DNA of 64,000 nucleotides from an uncultured Carboxylicivirga sp. (GCF_963674565.1 NZ_OY771430.1:4774001-4838000); one strand, 5' to 3'. Shown: positions 26,610 through 36,077, numbered from the stretch's first letter. Program-made: numbers and translations. The notes: generated by a model not told the origin, from the sequence alone.

Positions 26610-26875
26610 GTGCTGGTTTATTTGGTTAGCAAATTACAAACTTAATGTCTTACGTCCATCCTTTTCAGGACGAAAACCTGCTTGATAGGTATGGATGACC
26701 ATTCTGAATAAGCCTGTTGTTTATATTTCGGTTTCTGTTTTTTGTCCTTATTAATTGCAGATACCTGTTTCAGGAAGTTTATTTGACATTGCAGTTAAAG
26801 TCTCCGAAATTAATTTTTTGTAGGATGGTTGTGCTGTTTTAGATTGTTGTTAATAACTAAACTAAATATTCAATT

Positions 26876-28741
26876 ATGCAAAAATCACCTTTACTTCTTT
26901 TAATGATGTTATTTCTTGGATTTAACATCGTTGCAAAAAATAAAATAGAACGGATTGAACCTGCCTTTTGGTGGGCAGGAATGAAAGATACCGAACTTCA
27001 GGTTATGGTTTATGGAGAGAATATCTCTGAACTTCGTGCCGAAATAAATTATGAAGGCGTGCAATTAGAACGTTCTGTTTTGGTTGAATCACCTAATTAT
27101 CAATTTCTTTACTTAAATATTGATAAACATACTAAACCCGGTTCATTTGATATCAACTTTACCCGTAAAGGAAAAAACGTTTTAACTTATAAATATGAGT
27201 TGAAGCAGAGACAAGAAGGATCAGCACTTCGCGAAGGATACAATACTTCGGATGTTATTTATCTGATTACCCCCGATCGTTTTGTAAACGGTAATCCCGA
27301 CAACGATAATGTGGAAGGGATGACAGAACAAGCTAATCGAAATGATTTGAACGGTCGTCATGGTGGTGATCTGGAAGGGATTATCTCTCATCTGGATTAT
27401 ATAGATGAGATGGGTTTTACTGCGTTATGGCTAAATCCTGTCATGGAAAACAACATGACCAGAACATCTTACCATGGTTACGCCATTACCGATTTTTATA
27501 ACACTGATGCCCGATATGGAACCAACGATGATTATCTGATGTTGGTTAAGGAAGCTAAGAAAAAAGGAATCAAGGTAATTATAGATATGATCCTGAATCA
27601 TTGTGGTTCTGAGCATTGGTGGATGAAGGATTTACCAACATCTGACTGGTTACATTTTCAGGATGGTTGGAAACCAACAACTCATCTGCGCGAAACTAAT
27701 CTTGATCCATATGCTTCAGACTATGATAAAAGGATGCATGCCGATGGTTGGTTTGTAGAATCAATGCCCGATTTAAATCAGAGTAATCCTTTAATGGCCG
27801 ATTATCTTATTTACAATACTATCTGGTGGATCGAATATGCTGATCTGGACGGTATCAGGATGGATACCTATCCTTATCCGGATAAAGATTTTATGGCTGA
27901 ATGGACCAAAAGAGTGATGACTGAATATCCACATTTTAATATGGTGGGTGAAGAATGGTCGGTTAACCCTGCCATCGTTTCGTATTGGCAGAAAGGAAAA
28001 CACAATGCTGATGGTTATACCTCGTTTTTACCCGGAGTTTTTGATTTCCCATTACAGGAAGCTCTGGTCAAGGCTTTAAATGAGGATGACAGAAATTGGG
28101 GACAGGGTCTGATTCGATTGTATGGTATGTTGGCAAATGATTTTCTGTATGCGGATCCTTCCCAATTGGTAACTTTTCCTGATAATCACGATATGAGTCG
28201 TTTCTATACTCAAATCAATGAAGATTTTGATTTGTTTAATATGGGAATGGCATACATTGCTGTAACACGTGGTATACCTCAAATTTATTACGGAACCGAG
28301 ATTTTAATGACCAATCCAAACTCGGATTCTCATGGTGAGATACGTTCCGATTTTCCTGGAGGTTGGGATGGTGATAAGGTGAATGCTTTTACCGGTAAAG
28401 GATTAGCAGCTGATGCTATAGAAGCCCAAGATTTTGTTAAAACTCTTTTGAACTGGCGTAAAGGTAGTAAAGAAGTGCATAAAGGTTGTTTAAAGCATTT
28501 TGCACCTGCCTCCGGATCGGGTATCTATACGGTTTTTAGATATACTGAAGAAAAAGCTGTAATGCTTATTATGAATAAAAATACAGAGGATAAAAAAGTA
28601 GATCTTACCCATTATAAAGATGAGGTGATTGGTGATGCAACTACCGGATTGAATGTGATAACAGGTAAAAAGGTTGATATTTCTGAGGCATCCATCAATG
28701 TAAAAGCCCGTTCGTTTATATTATTGGAAATAGACCTTTAA
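26876..28741 (+). CDS. SusA-like neopullulanase/cyclomaltodextrinase (GH13)
   Basis: 621 residues, near the 617 of Bacteroides SusA. A signal peptide (LLLLMMLFLGFNIVA) precedes the N-terminal domain starting IERIEPAFWWAGMKD, typical of cyclomaltodextrinase N-terminal domains. The GH13 barrel has the nucleophile Asp near residue 330 (DGIRMDTYPYPD), the acid Glu near 359 (MVGEEWS) and the stabilising Asp near 439 (FPDNHDMSR), so it should be active on alpha-1,4-glucan oligosaccharides or cyclodextrins in the periplasm. It stands alone: no susB, susC or susD is adjacent. Confidence 0.9.
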   Translation: MQKSPLLLLMMLFLGFNIVAKNKIERIEPAFWWAGMKDTELQVMVYGENISELRAEINYEGVQLERSVLVESPNYQFLYLNIDKHTKPGSFDINFTRKGKNVLTYKYELKQRQEGSALREGYNTSDVIYLITPDRFVNGNPDNDNVEGMTEQANRNDLNGRHGGDLEGIISHLDYIDEMGFTALWLNPVMENNMTRTSYHGYAITDFYNTDARYGTNDDYLMLVKEAKKKGIKVIIDMILNHCGSEHWWMKDLPTSDWLHFQDGWKPTTHLRETNLDPYASDYDKRMHADGWFVESMPDLNQSNPLMADYLIYNTIWWIEYADLDGIRMDTYPYPDKDFMAEWTKRVMTEYPHFNMVGEEWSVNPAIVSYWQKGKHNADGYTSFLPGVFDFPLQEALVKALNEDDRNWGQGLIRLYGMLANDFLYADPSQLVTFPDNHDMSRFYTQINEDFDLFNMGMAYIAVTRGIPQIYYGTEILMTNPNSDSHGEIRSDFPGGWDGDKVNAFTGKGLAADAIEAQDFVKTLLNWRKGSKEVHKGCLKHFAPASGSGIYTVFRYTEEKAVMLIMNKNTEDKKVDLTHYKDEVIGDATTGLNVITGKKVDISEASINVKARSFILLEIDL

Positions 28742-28755
28742 TGATAGTATCAGTG

Positions 28756-28884
28756 TCAGATAAAAAATAAAAATAAGATTCCCACCAGCAAAAGTATTCG
28801 GGCAATTAATGCAAGATCTGGTCTTGCTATGGTCCACTTCAATTTTGTTTTGGTGGGGTTATTTTTCTTACTGGTTGATTTCAT
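28756..28884 (-). CDS. Possible 42-residue single-pass membrane protein
   Basis: The ATG at 28884 opens a 42-codon frame ending at a TGA (28756). The product has a Lys/Asn/Thr-rich start (MKSTSKKNNPTKTKLKW) and ends in a clear hydrophobic helix (LALIARILLLVGILFLFFI). An AAGGGAAAG purine stretch lies directly upstream of the start. It lies between the carB terminator and the convergent amylase gene. The basic N-terminus plus TM helix is a pattern of real small membrane proteins, but chance cannot be excluded at this size. Confidence 0.4.
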   Translation of the reverse strand: MKSTSKKNNPTKTKLKWTIARPDLALIARILLLVGILFLFFI

Positions 28885-28951
28885 CTTTCCCTTGATCTAT
28901 GAATATTTCTTTCCAGAATAATAGAATCAAATGTGATGCCAGTTTTTTGTT

Positions 28952-28990
28952 TTGAAAAAAATAAAAGGGACTGATTAACTCAGTCCCTTT
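28952..28990 (-). terminator. Terminator of carB
   Basis: AAAGGGACTGA (28964-28974) pairs perfectly with TCAGTCCCTTT (28980-28990) around a 5-nt loop. On the minus strand the stem is followed by a T-rich run (complement of 28955-28966). It starts 21 bp after the carB stop. Confidence 0.88.
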
Positions 28991-29011
28991 CTTATGGTGA
29001 TGATAATTCCT

Positions 29012-32000
29012 CTATTTATATTCATCCCAATGCTTGATGCTAATGTGTTCTTGTCCTAATTTACAGAACGAATAGATGAAAGCACTTGCTAATCGAGCAT
29101 TTGTAATCAATGGAATGTTAAAGTCGATTGCATCACGACGGATTTGGTATCCGTTTTTCAACTCATCTTTAGATAAGTTTTTAGGGATATTAATTACCAA
29201 ATCAATCTTCTTGTCGCGAATGAGATCAATTACGTTTGGTTTCTGATCCTGATTAGGCCAGTATACCAATGTTGTTTCAATTCCATTCTCAGCAAAGAAC
29301 TTATGAGTTCCGCCTGTTGCAAAAAGATTGTAACCACGTTCTTTTAATAATGCTGCGCTCTTCAATAATTCCAGTTTTGAACGGGCAGGACCAGAAGAAA
29401 TCAATACATTCTTTTCTGGTACGCGATATCCCACCGATAGCATTGATTGTAGAACCGCATCGTAATAGGTCTCCCCGATACAACCTACCTCACCGGTTGA
29501 TGACATATCAACACCTAATACAGGGTCGGCTTTTTGCAAACGTGCAAAAGAGAATTGAGGAGCTTTGATACCAACATAATCAAGTTCGAAAGAACTTTTA
29601 GTAAGCTTTTCAACAGGTAATCCAAGCATTGCCCTGGTAGCCATATCGATAAGATTCACCTTTAATACTTTTGAAACAAACGGGAAGCTTCGCGAAGCAC
29701 GCAGGTTACATTCAATTACTTTAATATCGTTGTCTTTTGCCAGTAACTGCATGTTGAAAGGACCCGTAATGTTAAGGCCTTTTGCAATCTGACGGGCAAT
29801 CTTCTTGATTCGACGAATAGTCTCTACATATAATTTCTGAGGTGGGAATACAATGGTTGCATCTCCGGAGTGTACACCAGCAAATTCAATGTGCTCACTG
29901 ATTGCATATGCAATTACCTCACCATTGTTAGCTACTGCATCAATTTCAATTTCCTTGGCTTCCTCAATAAATTCAGAAACAACTACCGGGAATTCTTTAG
30001 ATACATTGGCTGCCAGTGTTAGGAAGTGTTCCAATTCGTCTTTGTTCGAAACAACGTTCATTGCTGCACCAGAAAGTACATATGAAGGACGAACCAAGAC
30101 TGGGAAGCCAACTTCATCAACAAATTTGAAAATATCATCGATGGAAGTTAATTCACTCCAGCGTGGTTGGTCAACACCAAGTTCATCCAATAGACTTGAG
30201 AACTTCTGACGGTTTTCTGCACGGTCAATATCTGTTGGAGAGGTTCCTAAAATTGGCACATTCTGGCGATGTAATTTCATTGCCAGGTTATTCGGAATCT
30301 GTCCACCAACCGATACAATCACTCCTTTAGGCAATTCAAGATCGATGATGTCCAACACTCTTTCCTGAGTTAATTCATCAAAGTACAGTCGGCTACACAT
30401 ATCGTAGTCGGTACTCACTGTTTCAGGGTTGTAGTTGATCATGATCGAACGATAACCCTGATCGTTAATGGTGTTAAGAGAGTTAACGCTACACCAGTCG
30501 AACTCAACTGATGAACCAATACGATAGGCACCCGAACCAAGAACGACTACAGATTTTCCATCTTTTTCGAACTCAATATCATGCTCAGTTCCACTATAAG
30601 TCAGATACAGGTAGTTGATTTGAGCAGGAAACTCTCCTGCCATAGTATCAATCTGTTTCACAACAGGTAAAATACCATTTGCCTTACGATACTCACGAAC
30701 AGAAAGCAGACCCTTTTCCATGTCAATGCCATCAGTTTTTAGAACCAGACGAGAAACCTGGAAATCAGAGAATCCCATTTTCTTGGCATTTAAAAGTTCT
30801 TCTGTTGGAAGATCTTCCAGTGTATTGTACTTCTCAAGAAGTTCTTTATGGTCAGTTATATTCTTAAGTTTTTCAAGGAACCATTTGTCGATTCTGGTCA
30901 GATTGTGAATCTCGTCAACCGACATACCTTCCTGAAGTGCTTCAGAGATAGCAAATACCCTTTGATCAGTTGGTTCGGCTAACTCTTCTTTAATATCTTT
31001 GTTTTTCAGTGGTTGATTAGCAACAAATCCGTGCATGCCCTGACCAACCATTCTAAGACCTTTTTGAATAGCTTCTTCAAAGTTACGTCCGATGGCCATA
31101 ATTTCACCCACACTCTTCATGCTCGAGCCAATCTGCTTAGATACACCTGTAAATTTACCTAAATCCCAACGAGGTATTTTACAAACAATGTAATCAAGTG
31201 CTGGTTCGAAGAATGCTGTAGTTGTTTTGGTCACAGAGTTCTTTAATTCGTGCAGGCTATATCCAAGTCCTAACTTTGCAGCAATAAAAGCTAATGGATA
31301 ACCGGTTGCTTTAGATGCTAATGCACTTGAGCGAGAAAGACGGGCATTCACCTCAATAACACGATAGTCTTCTGAATATGGATCCAATGCATACTGTACA
31401 TTACATTCTCCAACGATACCAATGTGGCGAATAATCTTAATAGCTAACTCACGAAGTTTATGATATTCAGCATTAGATAAAGTTTGAGATGGAGCAACCA
31501 CGATACTTTCACCGGTGTGAATCCCAAGTGGGTCGAAGTTTTCCATGTTACAAACCGTAATACAGTTGTTGTATGCATCGCGCACTACTTCGTACTCAAC
31601 CTCTTTCCAGCCTTTTAATGATTCCTCTACCAAAATCTGGTTTGAATAAGAGAAAGCATTTTCAGCACGTGCAATCAATTCTTCTTTGTTCGAGCAGAAC
31701 CCAGAACCCATACCTCCTAAGGTATAGGCAGCTCTCACAATAATAGGGAATCCGATCACGTCGGATGCCTTCACTGCATCTGCAATATTGGTAACCGCTA
31801 TACTTATTGGAGTTTTAACATCGATCTCTTTTAATTTGTTGGCGAAGATTTCACGATCTTCGGTGTCGATAATTGATTGAACAGGTGTTCCTAAAACTTC
31901 CACATTGTATTTGGCAAGTGTACCTGCTTCATACAATTTAGTACCGCAATTTAAAGCAGTTTGTCCTCCAAAAGCCAAAAGAATACCTTCAGGCTTTTCT

Positions 32001-32233
32001 TTCTTCATCACTTCTTCAACGAAGTACGGTGTAACAGGCAGATAGTAAATTTTATCAGCGATACCTTCTGAAGTTTGTACGGTTGCAATGTTGGGGTTGA
32101 TCAATACCGTTTCAATACCTTCTTCTTTCAGGGCTTTTAAAGCTTGAGATCCTGAATAATCAAATTCACCTGCTTCTCCGATTTTCAGCGCTCCTGAGCC
32201 CAGTACAACGACCTTCTTGACGTTCTTCTTCAT
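29012..32233 (-). CDS. carB: Carbamoyl-phosphate synthase large subunit
   Basis: 1073 residues, full length. It makes carbamoyl phosphate from bicarbonate, two ATP and ammonia delivered from CarA. Two homologous ATP-grasp halves are visible: half 1 begins VVVLGSGALKIGEAGEFDYS and has AYTLGGMGSG near 170; half 2 begins VVVLGSGAYRIGSSVEFDW near 556 and has SYVLSGAAMNVV near 705. The C-terminal MGS-like allosteric domain (about 940-1073, GYNLFATGGTHKFFAENG) binds effectors. It is divergent from argR and separated from carA (47213) by the whole arg/pro cluster. A terminator-like hairpin lies in its leader (32353-32384). Confidence 0.97.
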   Translation of the reverse strand: MKKNVKKVVVLGSGALKIGEAGEFDYSGSQALKALKEEGIETVLINPNIATVQTSEGIADKIYYLPVTPYFVEEVMKKEKPEGILLAFGGQTALNCGTKLYEAGTLAKYNVEVLGTPVQSIIDTEDREIFANKLKEIDVKTPISIAVTNIADAVKASDVIGFPIIVRAAYTLGGMGSGFCSNKEELIARAENAFSYSNQILVEESLKGWKEVEYEVVRDAYNNCITVCNMENFDPLGIHTGESIVVAPSQTLSNAEYHKLRELAIKIIRHIGIVGECNVQYALDPYSEDYRVIEVNARLSRSSALASKATGYPLAFIAAKLGLGYSLHELKNSVTKTTTAFFEPALDYIVCKIPRWDLGKFTGVSKQIGSSMKSVGEIMAIGRNFEEAIQKGLRMVGQGMHGFVANQPLKNKDIKEELAEPTDQRVFAISEALQEGMSVDEIHNLTRIDKWFLEKLKNITDHKELLEKYNTLEDLPTEELLNAKKMGFSDFQVSRLVLKTDGIDMEKGLLSVREYRKANGILPVVKQIDTMAGEFPAQINYLYLTYSGTEHDIEFEKDGKSVVVLGSGAYRIGSSVEFDWCSVNSLNTINDQGYRSIMINYNPETVSTDYDMCSRLYFDELTQERVLDIIDLELPKGVIVSVGGQIPNNLAMKLHRQNVPILGTSPTDIDRAENRQKFSSLLDELGVDQPRWSELTSIDDIFKFVDEVGFPVLVRPSYVLSGAAMNVVSNKDELEHFLTLAANVSKEFPVVVSEFIEEAKEIEIDAVANNGEVIAYAISEHIEFAGVHSGDATIVFPPQKLYVETIRRIKKIARQIAKGLNITGPFNMQLLAKDNDIKVIECNLRASRSFPFVSKVLKVNLIDMATRAMLGLPVEKLTKSSFELDYVGIKAPQFSFARLQKADPVLGVDMSSTGEVGCIGETYYDAVLQSMLSVGYRVPEKNVLISSGPARSKLELLKSAALLKERGYNLFATGGTHKFFAENGIETTLVYWPNQDQKPNVIDLIRDKKIDLVINIPKNLSKDELKNGYQIRRDAIDFNIPLITNARLASAFIYSFCKLGQEHISIKHWDEYK

Positions 32234-32352
32234 TTTACAATGCAGTTTATTGTTTGCTAGCTACTTATAATTCAATTTTTATTACTCACTCTCTTCTTAC
32301 AATTGTGTATATCTGTTTTTACTTTTTATTGGAAAAAATTCATTTTTTATGC

Positions 32353-32384
32353 AAAAAAAAGCCCCAAGCTTAAAATTTGAGGTT
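32353..32384 (-). promoter_or_regulatory. Terminator-like hairpin in the carB leader (possible attenuator)
   Basis: Read on the minus strand, AACCTCAA...TTGGGGCTT forms a short GC-containing stem (one G-T pair and one bulge) directly followed by eight T residues (complement of 32353-32360). It is 120 bp upstream of the carB start and no other minus-strand gene precedes it, so it cannot be an ordinary 3' terminator unless it ends an unseen transcript. Confidence 0.45.
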
Positions 32385-32521
32385 AATTTTTGATTGATAA
32401 TGAATAAAAAAAATAAAATGAATAGATATGATGTGTAAGAAAATATCGATAGAGTGCTTGTATTCAGTAGTGTTATAGTCACTTGACCACCTGTTTATTG
32501 TTTTCAAATAAAATTGTCATG

Positions 32522-32529
32522 CAAAAATA
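32522..32529 (-). promoter_or_regulatory. Candidate -7 element for carB
   Basis: The complement of CAAAAATA gives TATTTTTG, which fits TAnnTTTG. The -33 is weak (complement of CAG at 32548-32550, 18 bp away). It implies a carB leader of about 280 nt that includes the hairpin at 32353-32384. Confidence 0.3.
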
Positions 32530-32552
32530 CATAAATTTTATAAAAAACAGCT

Positions 32553-32581
32553 TTGAAATTAATAATTAATGAATAAATTTG
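32553..32581 (+). promoter_or_regulatory. Promoter of argR with an ARG-box-like overlap
   Basis: TTG (32553-32555) and TAAATTTG (32574-32581) are 18 bp apart, 35 bp before the argR ATG. An imperfect palindrome TGAAT-AAAT-TTGCA (32570-32583) overlaps the -7 box and resembles the TGAATwwwwATTCA operator of ArgR in other bacteria, with the second half degenerate. This suggests autorepression. Confidence 0.5.
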
Positions 32582-32615
32582 CATCGACACCGAATAAATA
32601 TACATTAATAGAAGA

Positions 32616-33098
32616 ATGAAAATTAAGGCGCATCGATTATTGGCTATTAAGCATCTGGTTAGTTCGCGAAAAGTTAGTTCGCAGGAAGAGCTGGTTAGTT
32701 TGCTTGAAGAGGAAGGGTTTAAACTAACTCAAGCCACCTTATCGCGTGACTTGAAATATCTGAAGGTAGCTAAAGTGCCAGATGTTGAAACAGGATATAA
32801 ATATGTAATACCTGAAATTGGACAAAAGGTTGAAGCTTCCTTACCTTCGAATGAAGATTTCCCTGTAAGCGGTGTGGAATCGATGGAATTTTCAGGTCAG
32901 ATGGCAATTATTAAAACACGTCCGGGATTTGCTAACGGAATAGCATCTGTTATTGACAGTCATGGGCCATATGAGATATTAGGAACTATTGCGGGTGATG
33001 ACACTATTTTGCTCATTAGTCGTGAAGGAATAAGTAAAACGGACGTAATCAATGCTTTATCATTGTTTATGCCAGGGTTAAAAGAAAAAACAATATAA
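32616..33098 (+). CDS. argR: Arginine repressor
   Basis: 160 residues. The N-terminal winged helix has SSQEELVSLLEEEGFKLTQ and ATLSRDLKYLKVAKV, the ArgR recognition helix; the C-terminal arginine-binding oligomerisation domain has GTIAGDDTILLISREG with the conserved GDDT. It senses L-arginine and represses biosynthetic genes as a hexamer. It heads the plus-strand arg/pro cluster and is divergent from carB, so it can control both sides. Normal length. Confidence 0.93.
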   Translation: MKIKAHRLLAIKHLVSSRKVSSQEELVSLLEEEGFKLTQATLSRDLKYLKVAKVPDVETGYKYVIPEIGQKVEASLPSNEDFPVSGVESMEFSGQMAIIKTRPGFANGIASVIDSHGPYEILGTIAGDDTILLISREGISKTDVINALSLFMPGLKEKTI

Positions 33099-33124
33099 GA
33101 AAAACAGAACTGATTAGTAAGACG

Positions 33125-33805
33125 ATGGAGTTCAACATTTTTGTCGCACAAAAAGAACATGCCACATACGTGGATATAATTCTGGAGACCATTGCAGAAG
33201 CTGCAAAGGTTAGAGGCACTGGTATTGCCAAGCGAAATCCTGATTATATCCAAAAGAAAATTGAAGAGGGGAAGGCAATATTAGCTTTGCACGAGGGAGA
33301 GTTTGCAGGTTTTTGTTACATAGAGACCTGGGGACATGAGAAGTTTGTTGCTAACTCCGGTCTGATAGTTGTTGATCGCTTCAGGGGTAATGGGCTTGCA
33401 AAAGCCATTAAAAGTAAGGCCTTTGAACTTTCAAGAACACGATATCCACAGGCCAAATTATTTGGTCTGACTACGGGTCTTGCCGTAATGAAGATTAATT
33501 CAGATTTGGGTTACAGACCTGTTACCTTCTCTGAGTTAACGGACGATGAAATGTTCTGGAAAGGTTGTCAAACCTGTGTGAACTATGATATTTTGCTGAG
33601 AACTTCGAGAAAGCATTGTTTGTGTACAGGAATGCTTTTTGATCCTGAAAAAATGAAATCTGTAAAAGAAGAAAAGCAGAAGTCAAAAAGTATGAAAAGC
33701 CGCTGGCAATCAGTACGCGAGTCGGTATTGCAACTGAAGAAAAATAACAATAACAAAGATAACGTTCTGAATAAGTTTAAGAGAGCAATGGCTCTTTTTG
33801 TATAG
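33125..33805 (+). CDS. GNAT acyltransferase, candidate N-acylglutamate synthase
   Basis: 226 residues. The GNAT fold is clear: VDRFRGNGLAKAIKSKAFEL near residue 80 is the acyl-CoA pyrophosphate loop (R-G-N-G-x-A), and AILALHEGEFAGFCYIETWG is the preceding beta strands. A cysteine-containing segment (CQTCVNYDILL, KHCLCTGM) and a basic tail of about 50 residues follow. It sits 26 bp after argR and directly before argG. The cluster has every other step from glutamate to arginine but no recognisable argA or argJ, so this gene probably makes the N-acyl-glutamate. The acyl donor may be succinyl-CoA given the carbamoyltransferase downstream. The family is certain, the reaction is inferred. Confidence 0.75.
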   Translation: MEFNIFVAQKEHATYVDIILETIAEAAKVRGTGIAKRNPDYIQKKIEEGKAILALHEGEFAGFCYIETWGHEKFVANSGLIVVDRFRGNGLAKAIKSKAFELSRTRYPQAKLFGLTTGLAVMKINSDLGYRPVTFSELTDDEMFWKGCQTCVNYDILLRTSRKHCLCTGMLFDPEKMKSVKEEKQKSKSMKSRWQSVRESVLQLKKNNNNKDNVLNKFKRAMALFV

Positions 33806-33831
33806 TGATAAAGAAAGCTAACATTAAAAAG

Positions 33832-35049
33832 ATGAAGGATAAAGTAGTTTTAGCGTATAGCGGAGGATTAGATACATCATTTTGTGTAAAGTACCTGACC
33901 GAGGAAAGGCAACTGGACGTATATTCGGCTTTAGCCAATACCGGTGGTTTTTCTGAAACTGAATTAAAGGATATTGAGGGGAAAGCCTATGAATTAGGCG
34001 TAACCAAACATATCGCTTTAGATGTTACCGATCGCTATTATCAGCGCTGTATTCGTTATATGATTTATGGCAATGTGTTAAAAAATAATACTTATCCTTT
34101 ATCTGTTAGCTCAGAGCGTATCTTTCAGGCTCTTGCTATAGTTGAGTATGCACGAAAAATTGGTGCAAAGTATATTGCTCATGGTAGTACAGGTGCTGGT
34201 AATGACCAGGTTAGATTTGACCTGACCTTTCAGGTGTTAGCTCCTGAAATTAAGGTAATCGCACCTATCCGAGAGTTGCAGTTATCACGTGAAGCCGAGA
34301 TTGACTTCTTAAAGAAGCGCGGAATCAATCGAGACTGGACCAAAATGGAATATTCCATTAATAAAGGTCTTTGGGGTACAAGTATTGGAGGAAAAGAAAC
34401 TTTAACTTCTAATCAAACTTTGCCCGAAGCAGCTTATCCAAGTCAAATGGTTAAAGATGGTGAGGAAACTTTAACCATCGATTTTGAGAAAGGTGAACTT
34501 AGTAAAATCAATGGACAGGCTTACGATAATAAAATTGATGCTATAAAAGCCATTGAAGGATTGGCTGCGCCTTACGCTGTTGGCAGAGATATGCATGTGG
34601 GTGATACTATCATTGGAATTAAAGGTCGAGTTGGGTTTGAAGCAGCCGCACCTTTAGTAATAATAAAAGCTCACCATGTACTTGAAAAGCATACGCTAAC
34701 AAAATGGCAAATGCATTGGAAAGAGCAATTGGGTAACTGGTACGGAATGTTTTTACATGAGTCGCAATACCTGGAACCATCCATGCGGGATATTGAGAAA
34801 TTCCTTGAAAGTACTCAACGAAATGTTACAGGTAAGGTTATCATCAAACTAAAGCCTTATCACTTTCAGGTGGTTGGAATTGAATCAGAACATGATTTAA
34901 TGAGTAGTGTATTTGGTGAATATGGCGAAATGAATAAGGCATGGTCTGCCTCAGATGTTGAGGGATTTACCACTATCTTATCTACTCCAATGAAAATTTA
35001 TAACGCAGTAAATAAAGGGGAACTGAACTTAGAGGATGCAGAAGATTAA
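33832..35049 (+). CDS. argG: Argininosuccinate synthase
   Basis: 405 residues from the ATG at 33832 (MKDKVVLAYSGGLDTSFCVK). A GTG at 33805 would add nine residues and overlap the acyltransferase stop, but the family normally starts right before the strand leading to the P-loop, so I prefer 33832. SGGLDTS is the ATP pyrophosphatase P-loop; HGSTGAGNDQVRFDLTF is the conserved citrulline/aspartate region. It condenses citrulline and aspartate with ATP. The 3' end overlaps argC by 14 bp. Confidence 0.95.
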   Translation: MKDKVVLAYSGGLDTSFCVKYLTEERQLDVYSALANTGGFSETELKDIEGKAYELGVTKHIALDVTDRYYQRCIRYMIYGNVLKNNTYPLSVSSERIFQALAIVEYARKIGAKYIAHGSTGAGNDQVRFDLTFQVLAPEIKVIAPIRELQLSREAEIDFLKKRGINRDWTKMEYSINKGLWGTSIGGKETLTSNQTLPEAAYPSQMVKDGEETLTIDFEKGELSKINGQAYDNKIDAIKAIEGLAAPYAVGRDMHVGDTIIGIKGRVGFEAAAPLVIIKAHHVLEKHTLTKWQMHWKEQLGNWYGMFLHESQYLEPSMRDIEKFLESTQRNVTGKVIIKLKPYHFQVVGIESEHDLMSSVFGEYGEMNKAWSASDVEGFTTILSTPMKIYNAVNKGELNLEDAED

Positions 35050-36007
35050 GGTTGGCATAGTTGGAGGAGCCGGTTACACAGCCGGTGAGTTGATTCGTTT
35101 ATTGGTTCATCATCCGCAGGCAGAAATTAGTTTTATTCAAAGTAACAGTCAGGCTGGATTGGATGTATGTAGCATTCATGCTGATTTGATTGGTGATATT
35201 GAAATGAACTTTGTTGCCGATGTAGATTACGATAATGCAGATGTATTGTTTTTGTGCATGGGACATGGGCGATCGAAATCGTTTGTAGCTGAAATGCCTA
35301 AATCATACAGTGGTAAAATTATCGACCTAAGTAATGATTTTAGATTGAATAAAGATGCCGACGGTTTTGTGTATGGATTGCCTGAATGCAACCTCGAGCA
35401 AATTAAGAAAGCGGATAAAATTGCCAATCCGGGTTGTTTTGCGACAGCTATACAGTTGGCTTTGTTGCCACTCGCTTCCAAAGGTTTGCTAAATGAGATA
35501 CATATACATGCTATAACTGGTTCTACTGGAGCAGGTCAAGCACCAAGTGCAACTACTCATTTTAGCTGGCGTAACAACAATGCATCGGTATATAAATCAT
35601 TCTCGCATCAGCATTTAGGTGAGATTGGAGAAACTATGGTTCAGTTACAGCCTGGTTTTGAAAAGGAAATCAACTTTGTTCCAATGCGTGGTAATTTTCC
35701 CAGAGGGATTTTAGCTTCGGTTTATTTGGATTGTGACTTAAGTGAAGCTGAAGCAAAGGAACTATACAAGAAATATTACGAGCCACATCCTTTTACCATA
35801 GTGACTGATAAAAGTCCGGATGTGAAAATGGTAGTAAATACCAATAAAGCAGTGGTACAAGTTAAAAAACACAATAATAAAATACATATAGTAAGCGTGA
35901 TCGACAACTTGCTCAAAGGGGCTTCCGGTCAGGCGGTACAAAATATGAATATTCTTTTTGGTTTGGATGAAGTAATGGGGCTACTCCTCAAACCCGTCGC
36001 ATTTTAG
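35036..36007 (+). CDS. argC: N-acyl-gamma-glutamyl-phosphate reductase
   Basis: 323 residues. The Rossmann motif is VGIVGGAGYTAGELIRLL, the catalytic Cys is in ANPGCFATAIQLALLPL near residue 136, and the His region HFSWRNNNASVYKSFSHQH follows. It reduces the acyl-glutamyl phosphate made by ArgB to the semialdehyde using NADPH. Translationally coupled to argG. Whether the acyl group is acetyl or succinyl cannot be read from this enzyme. Confidence 0.95.
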   Translation: MQKIKVGIVGGAGYTAGELIRLLVHHPQAEISFIQSNSQAGLDVCSIHADLIGDIEMNFVADVDYDNADVLFLCMGHGRSKSFVAEMPKSYSGKIIDLSNDFRLNKDADGFVYGLPECNLEQIKKADKIANPGCFATAIQLALLPLASKGLLNEIHIHAITGSTGAGQAPSATTHFSWRNNNASVYKSFSHQHLGEIGETMVQLQPGFEKEINFVPMRGNFPRGILASVYLDCDLSEAEAKELYKKYYEPHPFTIVTDKSPDVKMVVNTNKAVVQVKKHNNKIHIVSVIDNLLKGASGQAVQNMNILFGLDEVMGLLLKPVAF

Positions 36008-36077
36008 GCAGGTTTATTTGGTTTAAATTTTTAGGTGTTCATTCTTCTTTGTATAGAGTACGACTCCATACTTGCCT

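Noticed and set aside
32297..32482. 61-residue minus-strand frame in the carB leader
   Set aside because: Composition is low-complexity Phe/Leu/Ile and it overlaps the terminator-like hairpin; no sign of a real protein.
33805..33831. GTG start for argG
   Set aside because: Adds nine residues (MIKKANIKK) not expected in the family; the ATG at 33832 fits better.
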